From: Adlercreutzia agrestimuris
GTDB taxonomy: Bacteria > Actinomycetota > Coriobacteriia > Coriobacteriales > Eggerthellaceae
Direction: 5' to 3'
Length of the DNA stretch: 64,000 nucleotides
Assembly (NCBI RefSeq): GCF_943193125.1
Contig: NZ_CALPCX010000001.1
Span: 620,001 to 684,000 of the forward strand
Both the position numbers and the translations under genes were made by a program. The notes below the pieces were generated by a model. The model had not been told where the DNA came from, did not search any database, and saw only the letters and a list, made by a program, of their open reading frames with translations. This document shows, one piece after another, positions 32,693 through 41,466 of the stretch; within the stretch, counting starts at the first letter, position 1; each line of letters starts with the position of its first letter.

Positions 32693-34429
32693 ATGCTCTC
32701 AGGCGACATGGAAAAACTCTATCCGTCTGCAAAGACCCTGGTAAAAGACTGCGTTGCAAGTAGAATTCATGCAAAAGATGCATCGCTTTATGACTTTTCC
32801 GAGCAAGCTATGGCTTGCGCAGAAGAATACATGGGCTGGACTGACTTGGCCAGCAATCCGCCTTTTCCTCTTGAGCAAATTCAGGCGTTTGCCGACTCTA
32901 TCATTGCTCAGGGGCTGAAGACGGTTTTGTTGATTGGCCAGGGTGGGTCAACTCAAGCGCCCATGACTATCACCAAATACAACAAGCCCGATTCGTCGCG
33001 CATTGCGTTTCGCACGCTTGATTCAGATTCGCCCGTACGCATGCGCGCTTTGCTGGCGGGCATAGATCCGCATACTACGCTTTTCATCATCTCTTCTAAA
33101 AGCGGAGGCACCATTGAACCGCGTATGGCGCTTCAAGCTGTGCGCGATATTATGGCTAATAAGATGGCACCTGAAGAACTGACAAAACACCTTGTTGCCA
33201 TTACTGACCCCGGTTCAGACTTAGAGCGTATTGCACGCGAAGAGGGTTGGGCAGCAGTTTTTTCTGGAGAAACAACCGTAGGTGGACGCTTCTCGGCGCT
33301 TTCGGTGTTTGGACTTCTTCCAGCAGCATTGGTTGGCATTGACTTGAAAGAGTTTATGCAACACGCACTTGACGCTGAGCGCCAATGCTCTGAAGACGCC
33401 ATTGATAATCCCGCTATTGTGTTGGCGGCATTTTTGTATGACAACTACATCCAAGGTCGCAATAAGTTCTCGTTCTTAACTCAAAAGCGCGGCCGCGTGC
33501 TGGGTTTGTGGATTGAACAGCTGGTTGCTGAGAGCCTGGGCAAAGAGGGTCAAGGCATTCTTCCTAACATTGAAGTTGATACATTGCTTCTTACTGAAGA
33601 CCCCGGTGATCGCAGTGTTATTACGTATCTGACTAAGACAGACCTGTGGGATGAGCGCCGCAATTTTGAGATGAGCTTGTCCTATATTGATCCGGCAATT
33701 CCTCGTCAAAACTATAAGATCAACTCGGTAGAAGAGCTGGCAGAGCATTTTGTTTTGTGGGAATACGCTATTGCCATGTGCGGCTATCTCATGAAGGTGT
33801 GCCCCTTTGATCAACCTGACGTGGCTTCTGCAAAAGCTGTTGTGCTTGACATTTTGCGCAATGGGCAGCCTGATCCGAGTTTTACGGAAAACTTCATTGG
33901 GCATATCAATATGGGCGATGCCGAGGTGCGCCTCTCAGCTGACTTTGCGGATCAAACCACTATCGCAGGTGCTCTTAAGGCGCTGTTAGGCAGCATACAG
34001 CACGGGGACTATTTCGCTCTGAATGCGTTTTTGCCCTTTACGGGCGAAGGAAGGCGTGAAGCGCTTGAATCAATTCGCCACGGTGTTGCTGAGAAGCGCG
34101 GTGTGGTTTCGTGCTTGGAAGTTGGTCCGCGCTATTTGCATTCAACGGGTCAGCTGCAAAAGGGTGGCCCAAACATTGGTGTCTTTTTGATTTTGTCGGC
34201 CGATGAACTGAAAGATATTCCGCTGAGCAACGAAGCGGAGAGTTTGGGTAATTTGGCTAAAGCGCAGGCAATTGGAGATTTTGAGACGCTTGCTACGCGC
34301 GGACGCCGCTGCATTCACCTCCATTTGCCCGACAATTCGGGTGTGACACTGCGTGCACTTGCGGTCATCATCAACAACCTTTTGGAAGAACTTGAAGATT
34401 TTGTTCCTGCCGAGGAGCTGTGCGAATAG
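32693..34429 (+). CDS. pgi: Glucose-6-phosphate isomerase
   Basis: The 578 residues have the phosphoglucose isomerase layout: VLLIGQGGSTQAPMTITKY, FIISSKSGGTIEPRMAL in the first SIS domain, GGRFSALSVFGLLPAALVGID, and a second half with KFSFLTQKRGRVLGLWIEQLVAESLGKEGQG and late HSTGQLQKGGPN, typical of long isomerases. It interconverts glucose 6-phosphate and fructose 6-phosphate. AAGAAGG precedes the ATG at 32693; an in-frame ATG at 32708 is the alternative. A TAGAAT (32629-32634) may be its -10. The hypF gene starts nine bases after its stop, an odd pairing of sugar metabolism with hydrogenase maturation, perhaps through read-through. Confidence 0.92.
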   Translation: MLSGDMEKLYPSAKTLVKDCVASRIHAKDASLYDFSEQAMACAEEYMGWTDLASNPPFPLEQIQAFADSIIAQGLKTVLLIGQGGSTQAPMTITKYNKPDSSRIAFRTLDSDSPVRMRALLAGIDPHTTLFIISSKSGGTIEPRMALQAVRDIMANKMAPEELTKHLVAITDPGSDLERIAREEGWAAVFSGETTVGGRFSALSVFGLLPAALVGIDLKEFMQHALDAERQCSEDAIDNPAIVLAAFLYDNYIQGRNKFSFLTQKRGRVLGLWIEQLVAESLGKEGQGILPNIEVDTLLLTEDPGDRSVITYLTKTDLWDERRNFEMSLSYIDPAIPRQNYKINSVEELAEHFVLWEYAIAMCGYLMKVCPFDQPDVASAKAVVLDILRNGQPDPSFTENFIGHINMGDAEVRLSADFADQTTIAGALKALLGSIQHGDYFALNAFLPFTGEGRREALESIRHGVAEKRGVVSCLEVGPRYLHSTGQLQKGGPNIGVFLILSADELKDIPLSNEAESLGNLAKAQAIGDFETLATRGRRCIHLHLPDNSGVTLRALAVIINNLLEELEDFVPAEELCE

Positions 34430-34438
34430 GAGTCTGTT

Positions 34439-36874
34439 ATGAAAGAAGCGCTTGACATCCAGGTCAAAGGGGTGGTTCAAGGTGTTGGATTTCGTCCTTT
34501 TGTTTACCGGCTTGGCAAGCGCTTTTTAATTACGGGCTGGGTATTGAATGGCGTAGATGGCGTATCCATTCATGCTGAAGGTGAAAGCAAATTACTGGAT
34601 GAATTTGTTATCGAGCTTTCTGAAAATGCTCCCGCTGCTTCGCGCGTAGAAGAGATAGATCTCAAAGAAGTTCCTCTTGAGGACTTTGATACCTTCGAGA
34701 TTCGCTTTTCTGATGAGGCTGCTACCGACAAAACCACGCTTGTTTCGCCTGATCTGGCAATGTGTTCAGAGTGCGAAGAAGAGCTTTTCAACCCAAATAA
34801 TCGCCGTTATCGGTATCCCTTTATCAACTGCACTAATTGCGGGCCGCGTTTTACTATTACTGATAGGCTCCCTTATGATCGCAAGCATACGTCCATGAAA
34901 GACTTTGCATTATGCGAACGTTGCGCCCACGAATATGCTGATCCGCTGGATAGACGTTTTCATGCACAACCTGATGCGTGTTTTGAATGTGGACCGCATC
35001 TTTCATGGTGTACACATGAAGACGGCGATATAACCGCTCCATTGACGCCGCTTATGTGGGGGCTTGATAGAGCGCAAAGCGATGAGATTATATCTTGTGC
35101 ACTTGATTTGCTTTTTGCAGGCAAAATTTTGGCTGTTAAGGGACTTGGCGGCTTTCATTTAGTGTGTGATGCTCAAAACCCAGAGGCGGTAGCATTGCTG
35201 CGCCAGCGCAAACATCGTGAGGGCAAGCCATTTGCTGTTATGGCTCCTTCGCTTGATGAAGTTCGCAAATATTGCCAGGTCAATTCTGCAGAGGCCGAAA
35301 TACTGCAGTCGGCGCAGCGGCCTATTGTCTTGATTCGCAAACGACCTGACGCTTCTTTTGTTCCCCAGCTTGCAGACAAGCTTCCAGAGCTTGGTGTGAT
35401 GCTGCCCTATACGCCGCTGCAACAGTTGCTCCTGCATGATTTCAAAGAGCGCGGCGGTTCTCTTCTGGTTATGACTTCAGGTAATATTTCCAACGAGCCC
35501 ATTGTTACCGATGATGAGCAAGCTTATGAACACCTCTTTGCGGTAGCAGATGGGTTTATTGGCAATGATCGCGCTATTCTCGTCCGATTTGACGATTCGG
35601 TTGTACGCGTCATTAGTGCAGCAAGTGCAGGAGATGCGGTGCAGTTTGTGCGCCGAGCTCGCGGTTATGCGCCTATGCCGCTTACGCTCTCTTCGTCTCT
35701 TCGAGAAACGCAAACGCAAGAGATGTTAACGCCTCCCTCTATTTTTGCAGCAGGACCCGAACAGAAAAATACTTTGACGCTCACGCGCGAAAATGAAGCG
35801 TTTGTCTCGCAGCATATCGGAGATGTTGAAAACGCTGAAACATTTGATGCGTGGCTTGCTACTAAGGCGCGCTTTGAGGAACTCTTTGACATAACGCCGC
35901 AGGTGATTGCGTGTGACCTGCATCCTGAATATCTCACCAGCAAGTGGGTGGGTGAACAAGATGTACCTGTGGTTTTTGTGCAGCATCATCAAGCTCACAT
36001 TGCTGCAGTATTAGGTGAGCATGGTTTGTTCGGACCGGTTTGCGGTATTGCTTTTGATGGTACAGGCTATGGTCCTGATGGCGCTTTGTGGGGCGGGGAA
36101 GTGCTGCTTACTAACAGTTGCGCTTATGAGCGTTTCATCAATTTCGCTTATGTTCCTATGCCGGGTGGTGCGGCGTGCATCAAGCATCCGCTGCGTATGG
36201 CATATGGCGTCTTATGGGCGTTTGACCTGCTGGAACATCAAGGAGCAGCAGCAAGCTTGGCGCTGCTTGGAGAGCAAGCCACCATCTGCGATCAGATGAT
36301 AGAGCGAGGCATCAATACACCCATGACATCGTCAGTAGGACGCCTTTTTGATGCGGCAAGTGCGCTTTTGGGGGTGTGTGTTGAACCAACTTATGAGGGT
36401 GAGCCCGCCATTTTGCTTGAAGCGTGCATGGAGACGCTAGATGCCGCCCAGGACGCAAAACTTACTAAAGCAGCAGATGAACGCATCTACGAGATTCAAG
36501 TGGTTAAAAACACCGCTTCGGCACATTCAACTGCTCAAGATACTTCGGTGGTGCTTTTTGATGCCGCAACATGCTTTGAGGCGCTGCTTGATGATATGGC
36601 TCAAGGAGTGGAGCTCCCTGTGATAGCGCGACGCTTCCATAACGCTTTTGTCCAGGCCATTGTGACGGCAGCAGAGTTGGCAAGAAGTGTATATGACATT
36701 TCGCTTGTTGCGCTTTCGGGTGGTGTCTTTATGAACCGATATCTCATTGAGCACTCGCTTGAGGCGCTTGAACAGGCAGGATTTACCGTAGCAATCAATC
36801 GAGAGCTACCACCTAACGATGGCTGCATTTCTTTTGGCGAAGCTGTGGTAGCATGGGCATCAAATCCTGAATGA
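34439..36874 (+). CDS. hypF: Carbamoyltransferase HypF
   Basis: The 811 residues show all HypF parts in order: an acylphosphatase-like start (VKGVVQGVGFRPFVYRL), two zinc-finger blocks (CSECEEELFNPNNRRY...CTNCGPRF and CERCAHEYADPLDRRFHAQ...CFECGPHL), a YrdC-like domain (ILAVKGLGGFHLVCDA, RKHREGKPFAVM) and a Kae1-like domain with HHQAHIAAVLGEHG and FDGTGYGPDGALWGGEV. HypF uses carbamoyl phosphate and ATP to start the cyanide ligands of the [NiFe] hydrogenase centre and passes the carbamoyl group to HypE. TAGGAG precedes the ATG, overlapping the pgi stop. The cell must therefore make a [NiFe] hydrogenase elsewhere. Carbamoyl phosphate could come from arginine catabolism. Confidence 0.97.
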   Translation: MKEALDIQVKGVVQGVGFRPFVYRLGKRFLITGWVLNGVDGVSIHAEGESKLLDEFVIELSENAPAASRVEEIDLKEVPLEDFDTFEIRFSDEAATDKTTLVSPDLAMCSECEEELFNPNNRRYRYPFINCTNCGPRFTITDRLPYDRKHTSMKDFALCERCAHEYADPLDRRFHAQPDACFECGPHLSWCTHEDGDITAPLTPLMWGLDRAQSDEIISCALDLLFAGKILAVKGLGGFHLVCDAQNPEAVALLRQRKHREGKPFAVMAPSLDEVRKYCQVNSAEAEILQSAQRPIVLIRKRPDASFVPQLADKLPELGVMLPYTPLQQLLLHDFKERGGSLLVMTSGNISNEPIVTDDEQAYEHLFAVADGFIGNDRAILVRFDDSVVRVISAASAGDAVQFVRRARGYAPMPLTLSSSLRETQTQEMLTPPSIFAAGPEQKNTLTLTRENEAFVSQHIGDVENAETFDAWLATKARFEELFDITPQVIACDLHPEYLTSKWVGEQDVPVVFVQHHQAHIAAVLGEHGLFGPVCGIAFDGTGYGPDGALWGGEVLLTNSCAYERFINFAYVPMPGGAACIKHPLRMAYGVLWAFDLLEHQGAAASLALLGEQATICDQMIERGINTPMTSSVGRLFDAASALLGVCVEPTYEGEPAILLEACMETLDAAQDAKLTKAADERIYEIQVVKNTASAHSTAQDTSVVLFDAATCFEALLDDMAQGVELPVIARRFHNAFVQAIVTAAELARSVYDISLVALSGGVFMNRYLIEHSLEALEQAGFTVAINRELPPNDGCISFGEAVVAWASNPE

Positions 36875-36947
36875 GCATGCGTTATTTCGCGAGCACACAC
36901 ATAAGCAGTAAATATGAAATAACCAAGAGTGTGAAAAGAGAAACCCT

Positions 36948-37178
36948 ATGTGTTTAGCTATACCTGCCGTTATTGTTGAGAAAAAGGATAACGGCTTAGC
37001 AGAAGTTGATATTTTGGGCGTCAAGCGCGATATTGCACTTGATTTAACACCGCAAGCAGAAAAGGGTGATTACGTATTGGTGCATGCTGGTTTCGCCATT
37101 GAAGTGGTGGATCAACAATATGCACAAGAAACGCTTGATCTCATTAAGCAATTCCCTGAGCTTGCTGAACAGGAATAA
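36948..37178 (+). CDS. hypC: Hydrogenase maturation chaperone HypC
   Basis: The 76-residue protein begins MCLAIPAVIVEKK, with the essential Cys2 exposed after Met removal, then AEVDILGVKRDIALDLTP and GDYVLVHAGFAIEVVD, the complete HypC/HupF pattern. It binds HypD and delivers the Fe(CN)2CO unit to the hydrogenase large subunit. It lies between hypF and hypD, three bases before hypD, consistent with an operon. The ribosome site is weak (AAGAGAAACCCT). Confidence 0.95.
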   Translation: MCLAIPAVIVEKKDNGLAEVDILGVKRDIALDLTPQAEKGDYVLVHAGFAIEVVDQQYAQETLDLIKQFPELAEQE

Positions 37179-37181
37179 TTC

Positions 37182-38285
37182 ATGACGTCTGTATCTTCTT
37201 CTTCGCTTGACTTAGACGCTTTCAAAGATCCTGCGCTGGCGCTTGGTCTTGTTGAGTCCATCAACAAGCTTGCACCCGCTGAGGGCATGACGCTCATGGA
37301 AGTGTGCGGCACTCATACCGTGTCCATTGCACGCAACGGCATTCGTGATCTTATGCCGCAAAATACCCGACTTGCAAGTGGCCCGGGGTGTCCGGTTTGC
37401 GTTACATCAAATAAAGATATTGATACCATCATTGCACTTTCACGTGTTGAAGGGGTAACAATTGCAACATTTGGCGATATGACGCGTGTCCCGGGATCAA
37501 CCTCGTCGCTTTTGGAAGAACAGGCAAAAGGCCGATCGGTCCAGATTGTTTATTCTCCACTTGACGCATTGAAGCTTGCACAAGAAAACCCTGATCAGCA
37601 GATTGTATTTGTAGGTGTTGGCTTTGAAACTACCACACCTTTGGTGGCCATGGCCATAAAGCGCGCTGCTGCATTGGGGCTTGAAAACTTTAGCGTATAT
37701 GCTGTGCATAAGAATATGCCGGGTGCCTTAGAAGCAATTGTGAATGATCCGCGCGTAAAAATTGATGCACTTATTTTACCCGGGCATGTGAGTACGATTA
37801 TCGGTGCAAAACCATATGAGTTTTTGGCAAAAAAATATGGCATACCTGGTGTTATTACGGGATTTGAGCCCAATGACATTCTGCAGGGTGTTGCTATGCT
37901 TGCGCGACAGTTGCATGAAGGCCGCGCCGATATTGAGATTGCGTATGCGCGCGCTGTTTTGCCTGATGGAAACCCAATTGCTCGAGCAGCAATTGATGAG
38001 GTGTTCGAGACGTGCACCACTACATGGCGTGGTCTTGGCGAAATTGCTGATTCGGGCTATAAAATTCGTCCAGAGTTTAAGCAATTTGATGCAGTTGCTC
38101 GTTTTGCTCCTGAGGTTGAGCCGACCTGTGAGCCGAAAGGATGCAAGTGTGGCGACGTATTACGAGGCGCAATGTCTCCTCATGAGTGCCCTTTATTTAG
38201 GAAGGTCTGCACTCCGGAGAATCCTGTAGGTCCGTGCATGGTGAGTAGCGAAGGAAGCTGTGCGGCATATTATCGCTACTATTAA
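37182..38285 (+). CDS. hypD: Hydrogenase maturation protein HypD
   Basis: The 367 residues include the key HypD motifs: MEVCGTHTVSIARNGIRDLMP with the catalytic Cys, LASGPGCPVCVTSNKDID with the iron-binding CPVC, FVGVGFETTTPLVAMAI, GFEPNDILQGVAMLARQL, and a C-terminal [4Fe-4S] region with CEPKGCKCGDVLRG, HECPLFRKVC and a final GSCAAYYRYY. HypD works with HypC and HypE to build the Fe(CN)2CO centre. hypE, hypA and hypB are not in this window; the next gene on this strand is an unrelated amidinotransferase 580 bases away. The ATG follows directly on hypC. Confidence 0.96.
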   Translation: MTSVSSSSLDLDAFKDPALALGLVESINKLAPAEGMTLMEVCGTHTVSIARNGIRDLMPQNTRLASGPGCPVCVTSNKDIDTIIALSRVEGVTIATFGDMTRVPGSTSSLLEEQAKGRSVQIVYSPLDALKLAQENPDQQIVFVGVGFETTTPLVAMAIKRAAALGLENFSVYAVHKNMPGALEAIVNDPRVKIDALILPGHVSTIIGAKPYEFLAKKYGIPGVITGFEPNDILQGVAMLARQLHEGRADIEIAYARAVLPDGNPIARAAIDEVFETCTTTWRGLGEIADSGYKIRPEFKQFDAVARFAPEVEPTCEPKGCKCGDVLRGAMSPHECPLFRKVCTPENPVGPCMVSSEGSCAAYYRYY

Positions 38286-38868
38286 TTCAGGGTAGGTTGC
38301 AAGGGCTGTAATAGGTGACATACCATGCGTATTCGCGTGCGAGACGTGCATTTTTGAGCACATGCACAAAGTGGTGAGCCTGTGAAGGAATTTGCTGTGT
38401 CCTGCTGTGCTCAAAAAACTCTATAGATTATCTAGATAGTAAGAATTTGTGCAACCTCACATCGTTTTAATTATGCAAAAAATAATGAATAAATGCATGA
38501 AGCTATAAAAACATACTAATGTTATTAGTGTCATTTGTATCAGATTTGGTAAATATGCGATATAGCCTCGATTTAAGCCACGTGGTGATGAACAGAGGTC
38601 TCTCAAAAATTGTGCACATGCACAATAATAGATAGAAAAACAAACAAATTATAAGGTCATTTTCTGTTGCGGGTGATCAAAAAAGATGGTATAACTCTAG
38701 TCACCGGCTAAAGCAGCACATGATGTATTGCTTCTTAATCTCAACTTGTTCGTGCCGATAATAGTTGAGCATATGATGATCTTCATGTTGCTGATGCTAG
38801 CTGATACACAGAATTGTGTGTAAGCCTATAGGCAGCACCGAGAGAGCTGCCAGAGAAAGGAGACTGTC
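38286..38868. other. Long AT-rich regulatory region upstream of the amidinotransferase
   Basis: No gene is seen in 583 bases. It contains a long inverted repeat TTTTTGAGCACA (38351-38362) with 38406-38417; a competing small hairpin GTGCAT/ATGCAC (38346-38351, 38362-38367); the 12-mer GCACATGCACAA at 38358-38369 and again at 38614-38625; an ACTAAT-gtt-ATTAGT palindrome (38515-38529); an ATTGTGCA-ca-TGCACAAT palindrome (38609-38626); and a promoter (38667-38695). This density of palindromes upstream of one gene suggests tight control. Confidence 0.55.
38667..38695 (+). promoter_or_regulatory. Promoter of the amidinotransferase gene
   Basis: TTGCGG (38667-38672), a 17-base spacer and TATAAC (38690-38695) preceded by TGG, making an extended -10. 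Transcription would start near 38702 and leave a 5' leader of about 165 bases. A palindrome at 38609-38626 lies 40 bases upstream of the -35. Confidence 0.6.
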
Positions 38869-40017
38869 ATGGCGAAGATAGTCAACTCTTGGAACGACTG
38901 GGATCCGCTAAAGCACGTCATCGTTGGCCTGTGCGACAACTCAGTTATTCCTCCGGAGGAGCCCGCAACCTCTGAGAAGGTTCCGGTAGACTCTGAGATG
39001 CGTGGTATGTGGGGCTTGCGCCCGCTGCGCACCGTTGAGGTTGGTAATGCTTGCCTCGAGAACCTCGTTAAGGCTGTTGAAGAGCGCGGCGTTGTTGTAG
39101 ACCGCCCGACTCCTCTTCAGTGGAACCAGGCAATCGGCACGCCTGACTTCCGTAATGACTCAATGATGACCTGCATGCCGCCTCGCGACATCCTGCTCAC
39201 CGTTGGCCCGGAGATCATGGCTTCAGCTAACTCATTCCGTTGCCGTTACTTCGAGTATTTGGCCTACTGGCCGCTCATGATGAAGTACTTCGAGGAAGAC
39301 CCCGACTTCATCTGGACCCAGGCTCCTCGTCCGCGCCTGACCGACCGTTCTTACAAGCACAACTACTATGACGAGAAGATCTCTCTGGAAGACCGCCTCG
39401 TTCGTACGGCTAACAAAGACTTCGTTACCACCGAAGTAGAGCCGATGTGGGACGCTGCTGACCTTATGCGTATGGGCAAGGACATCTTCATTCAGCATGG
39501 CCTGACCACCAACCGCACCGCTATGGACTGGTTCCAGCGCTACTATCCGGACTATCGCATCCATGCGGTTAACTTCCCGGGTGACCCCTATCCGATCCAC
39601 ATCGACGCAACCTTCGTTCCGCTGCGTCCGGGCCTGATCATCAACAACCCGGTTCGTCCGCTTCCTGAGGATCAGCGTCCGATCTTTGAGGCAAACGATT
39701 GGCAAATCGTAGAGGCTGCACAGCCTGCTCATGACACGCCTCCTGAGTTCTGCTACTCATCAGTATGGCTGTCAATGAACTGCCTCGTACTCGACCCGAA
39801 GACCGTTATCGTTGAGGCTTCTGAGGTTAACGAGCTTGAGCAGATGGATAAGCTCGGCATGAACGCTATCCCGGTTGATCTCCGTGGTGCTTATGCATTC
39901 GGTGGCGGCCTGCACTGCTCAACCGCTGACGTTTATCGTGAGGGCGAGTGCCTCGACTACTTCCCGAACCGCGTACCTGACTCAACCCTGGTACGTCCGG
40001 AGATGTGGAACGACTAG
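38869..40017 (+). CDS. Arginine:X amidinotransferase (glycine/inosamine amidinotransferase family)
   Basis: The 382 residues match the AGAT family closely. The catalytic Cys350 is in GGGLHCSTADVYR, the His244/Asp246 pair is in YPIHIDATFVPLRPG, and EPMWDAADLMRMGKDIF (about 191-207) matches the Asp segment of human glycine amidinotransferase. WLSMNCLVLD and PVDLRGAYAFGGG also fit. The enzyme moves the amidino group of arginine to an amine, giving ornithine and a guanidino product; the acceptor is unknown. It is not an arginine deiminase, since the overall pattern matches AGAT. GAGAAAGGAG precedes the ATG. The gene uses G/C-ending codons far more than its neighbours, as expected for very high expression. 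A long promoter region and a terminator frame it. Confidence 0.85.
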   Translation: MAKIVNSWNDWDPLKHVIVGLCDNSVIPPEEPATSEKVPVDSEMRGMWGLRPLRTVEVGNACLENLVKAVEERGVVVDRPTPLQWNQAIGTPDFRNDSMMTCMPPRDILLTVGPEIMASANSFRCRYFEYLAYWPLMMKYFEEDPDFIWTQAPRPRLTDRSYKHNYYDEKISLEDRLVRTANKDFVTTEVEPMWDAADLMRMGKDIFIQHGLTTNRTAMDWFQRYYPDYRIHAVNFPGDPYPIHIDATFVPLRPGLIINNPVRPLPEDQRPIFEANDWQIVEAAQPAHDTPPEFCYSSVWLSMNCLVLDPKTVIVEASEVNELEQMDKLGMNAIPVDLRGAYAFGGGLHCSTADVYREGECLDYFPNRVPDSTLVRPEMWND

Positions 40018-40073
40018 TCTAGCCGCTTAACGCTAACTTTGCTTGATATTAGATTTTGATATCAAGTCTTATG

Positions 40074-40115
40074 AAAGGGGGATCTGGTTTCACAGCAGCC
40101 AGGTTCCCCTTTTGT
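40074..40115 (+). terminator. Terminator after the amidinotransferase gene
   Basis: 40074-40087 pairs with 40099-40112 with two wobble pairs, followed by TTTTG. A separate small hairpin CTTGATAT/ATATCAAG (40042-40049, 40059-40066) lies between it and the stop codon. Confidence 0.8.
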
Positions 40116-40202
40116 CTAACTTAATCCGTATTCCCGTTGCTAGTTTTCAAAGCTGAGGTTGAAAGCTGCTGAACTTGGGGATGACCGAGCGAAGCGTCGC
40201 GT

Positions 40203-40266
40203 CGTAATCTTTTAAGGAAAAGATTACGAGACGAGGCTTGGATATTTGCATCGGGGTACGTATACA
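40203..40266 (+). promoter_or_regulatory. Palindrome and promoter for the DMT transporter operon
   Basis: CGTAATCTTTT-aagg-AAAAGATTACG (40203-40228) is a perfect 11-base inverted repeat. Ten bases later comes TTGGAT (40238-40243), a 17-base spacer and TATACA (40261-40266). The palindrome sits where an activator or repressor would bind. AAGGAGG (40281-40287) then precedes the ATG at 40292, so the leader is short. Confidence 0.55.
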
Positions 40267-40291
40267 TTGCTACTGGTTTTAAGGAGGACCA

Positions 40292-41425
40292 ATGGCAGAG
40301 AATAAGAATCTCAACACCTCGTCTTCGTCAGGATCTGACGGATATCAGATGAAAACAAATCTGGGCGTTATTGCAATGCTCATCTCGGCAACAGGCATGG
40401 GTCTGGTACCGTTGTTTAGTCGTTGGGCAACCCGTACTGATATGTTTGACGGCACGCTTGGCTTGAATGGTTCAGACTCGATCGGTGCGCTTATGGCGTG
40501 CGGTCGTATGGGTATGGGCTTTGTCTTCTTTTTGGTGTTGATGGTAGCAACTCATAAAGTAGATACGTTTAAAAAGCTTAAGCTGACCCCCGCAATTGCT
40601 TTGGGTGGCTTAATGATTGGTATGTCACTTGCCTGCTATGTAACTTCCACATTGATGACCACTGTTGCAAATGCAGTATTGTTCATTTATACCGGTCCGG
40701 TAATCTGCACATTGCTTGCACGCATCTTCCGCAAGGAGCCTATGAGTGCTTTGCAATGGATTTGCTTAGCGGTTGTGTTCATTGGTATGTTGTTCGGCGA
40801 AGGCCTGCTCGGATTTGGTGTTGGCGGACAGGCATTTGGTCTTGACTTTAACTTGGCTCCATCAACTCCCGAATTCCCACAAAAGCTCGTTGGTGACGCA
40901 TTTGGCTTACTCTCTGGCGTTTTCTATGGTGCATCCATGTTCTTTAATGGATATCGCAAAGATGCTGATACCACTGCTCGTGGTGTTTGGAATTTTCTCT
41001 TTGCTGTTCTTGGTGCGGCAACTATCACCGTCATCATGAACATTGTCGGAATGCAGCCTGGCATGGAGAACTGGATTACTCAGGTTAACTTTACTGCATT
41101 TAACTGGGCTGGCGCTATTCTTCTGTGGATCGTTTGCGGTCCGCTTGCGTTGGGCTTTTTGTTGGTTGCTGGACGTAACCTCAATGCTGCTGACTACTCA
41201 ACTATTGCCTATTGGGAAGTTCCTGTGGCAATCGTTATTGGTCTTGCTGTATTCGGTGAGGCGATCACTGTTAACACCTTCTTGGGTATCGTGCTCGTAG
41301 TTGCAGGTGGTGCAGTGCCTTCAATCAAAAACATGGTTCAAGGCAGGAAACAAAAGCAAGAGGATGAAATTTCTGCAAATCTTGCTGCCAAGATTCAAGA
41401 GCAAGAAGAGCTTGAGAATCTGTAA
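40292..41425 (+). CDS. DMT-superfamily (EamA-like) transporter
   Basis: The 377-residue protein has about ten membrane spans in two EamA-type repeats. The first starts at LGVIAMLISATGMGLVPLFSRW and ends near VANAVLFIYTGPVICTLLARI; the second starts at LVGDAFGLLSGVFYGASMFFNGY and ends with YSTIAYWEVPVAIVIGLAVFGEAI, where the late Glu/Pro pattern is typical. The C-terminus is charged (KQKQEDEISANLAAKIQEQEELENL). Family members often export amino acids, amines or metabolites. Its place after the amidinotransferase suggests export of a guanidino product or ornithine, but this is inference. It has its own promoter and is followed by an unknown gene 41 bases later. Confidence 0.85.
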   Translation: MAENKNLNTSSSSGSDGYQMKTNLGVIAMLISATGMGLVPLFSRWATRTDMFDGTLGLNGSDSIGALMACGRMGMGFVFFLVLMVATHKVDTFKKLKLTPAIALGGLMIGMSLACYVTSTLMTTVANAVLFIYTGPVICTLLARIFRKEPMSALQWICLAVVFIGMLFGEGLLGFGVGGQAFGLDFNLAPSTPEFPQKLVGDAFGLLSGVFYGASMFFNGYRKDADTTARGVWNFLFAVLGAATITVIMNIVGMQPGMENWITQVNFTAFNWAGAILLWIVCGPLALGFLLVAGRNLNAADYSTIAYWEVPVAIVIGLAVFGEAITVNTFLGIVLVVAGGAVPSIKNMVQGRKQKQEDEISANLAAKIQEQEELENL

Positions 41426-41466
41426 AACCTACCTGGCAATAGACACAGAAGAGGAAGTTGATCCTT

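Noticed and set aside
39232..39732. 166-residue minus-strand ORF inside the amidinotransferase gene
   Set aside because: An open shadow frame caused by the strong codon bias of the sense gene.
40118..40291. Guanidine riboswitch upstream of the DMT transporter
   Set aside because: Guanidine-I, -II and -III consensus words were looked for and not found. The promoter lies after the hairpin, so the palindrome is probably DNA-level.
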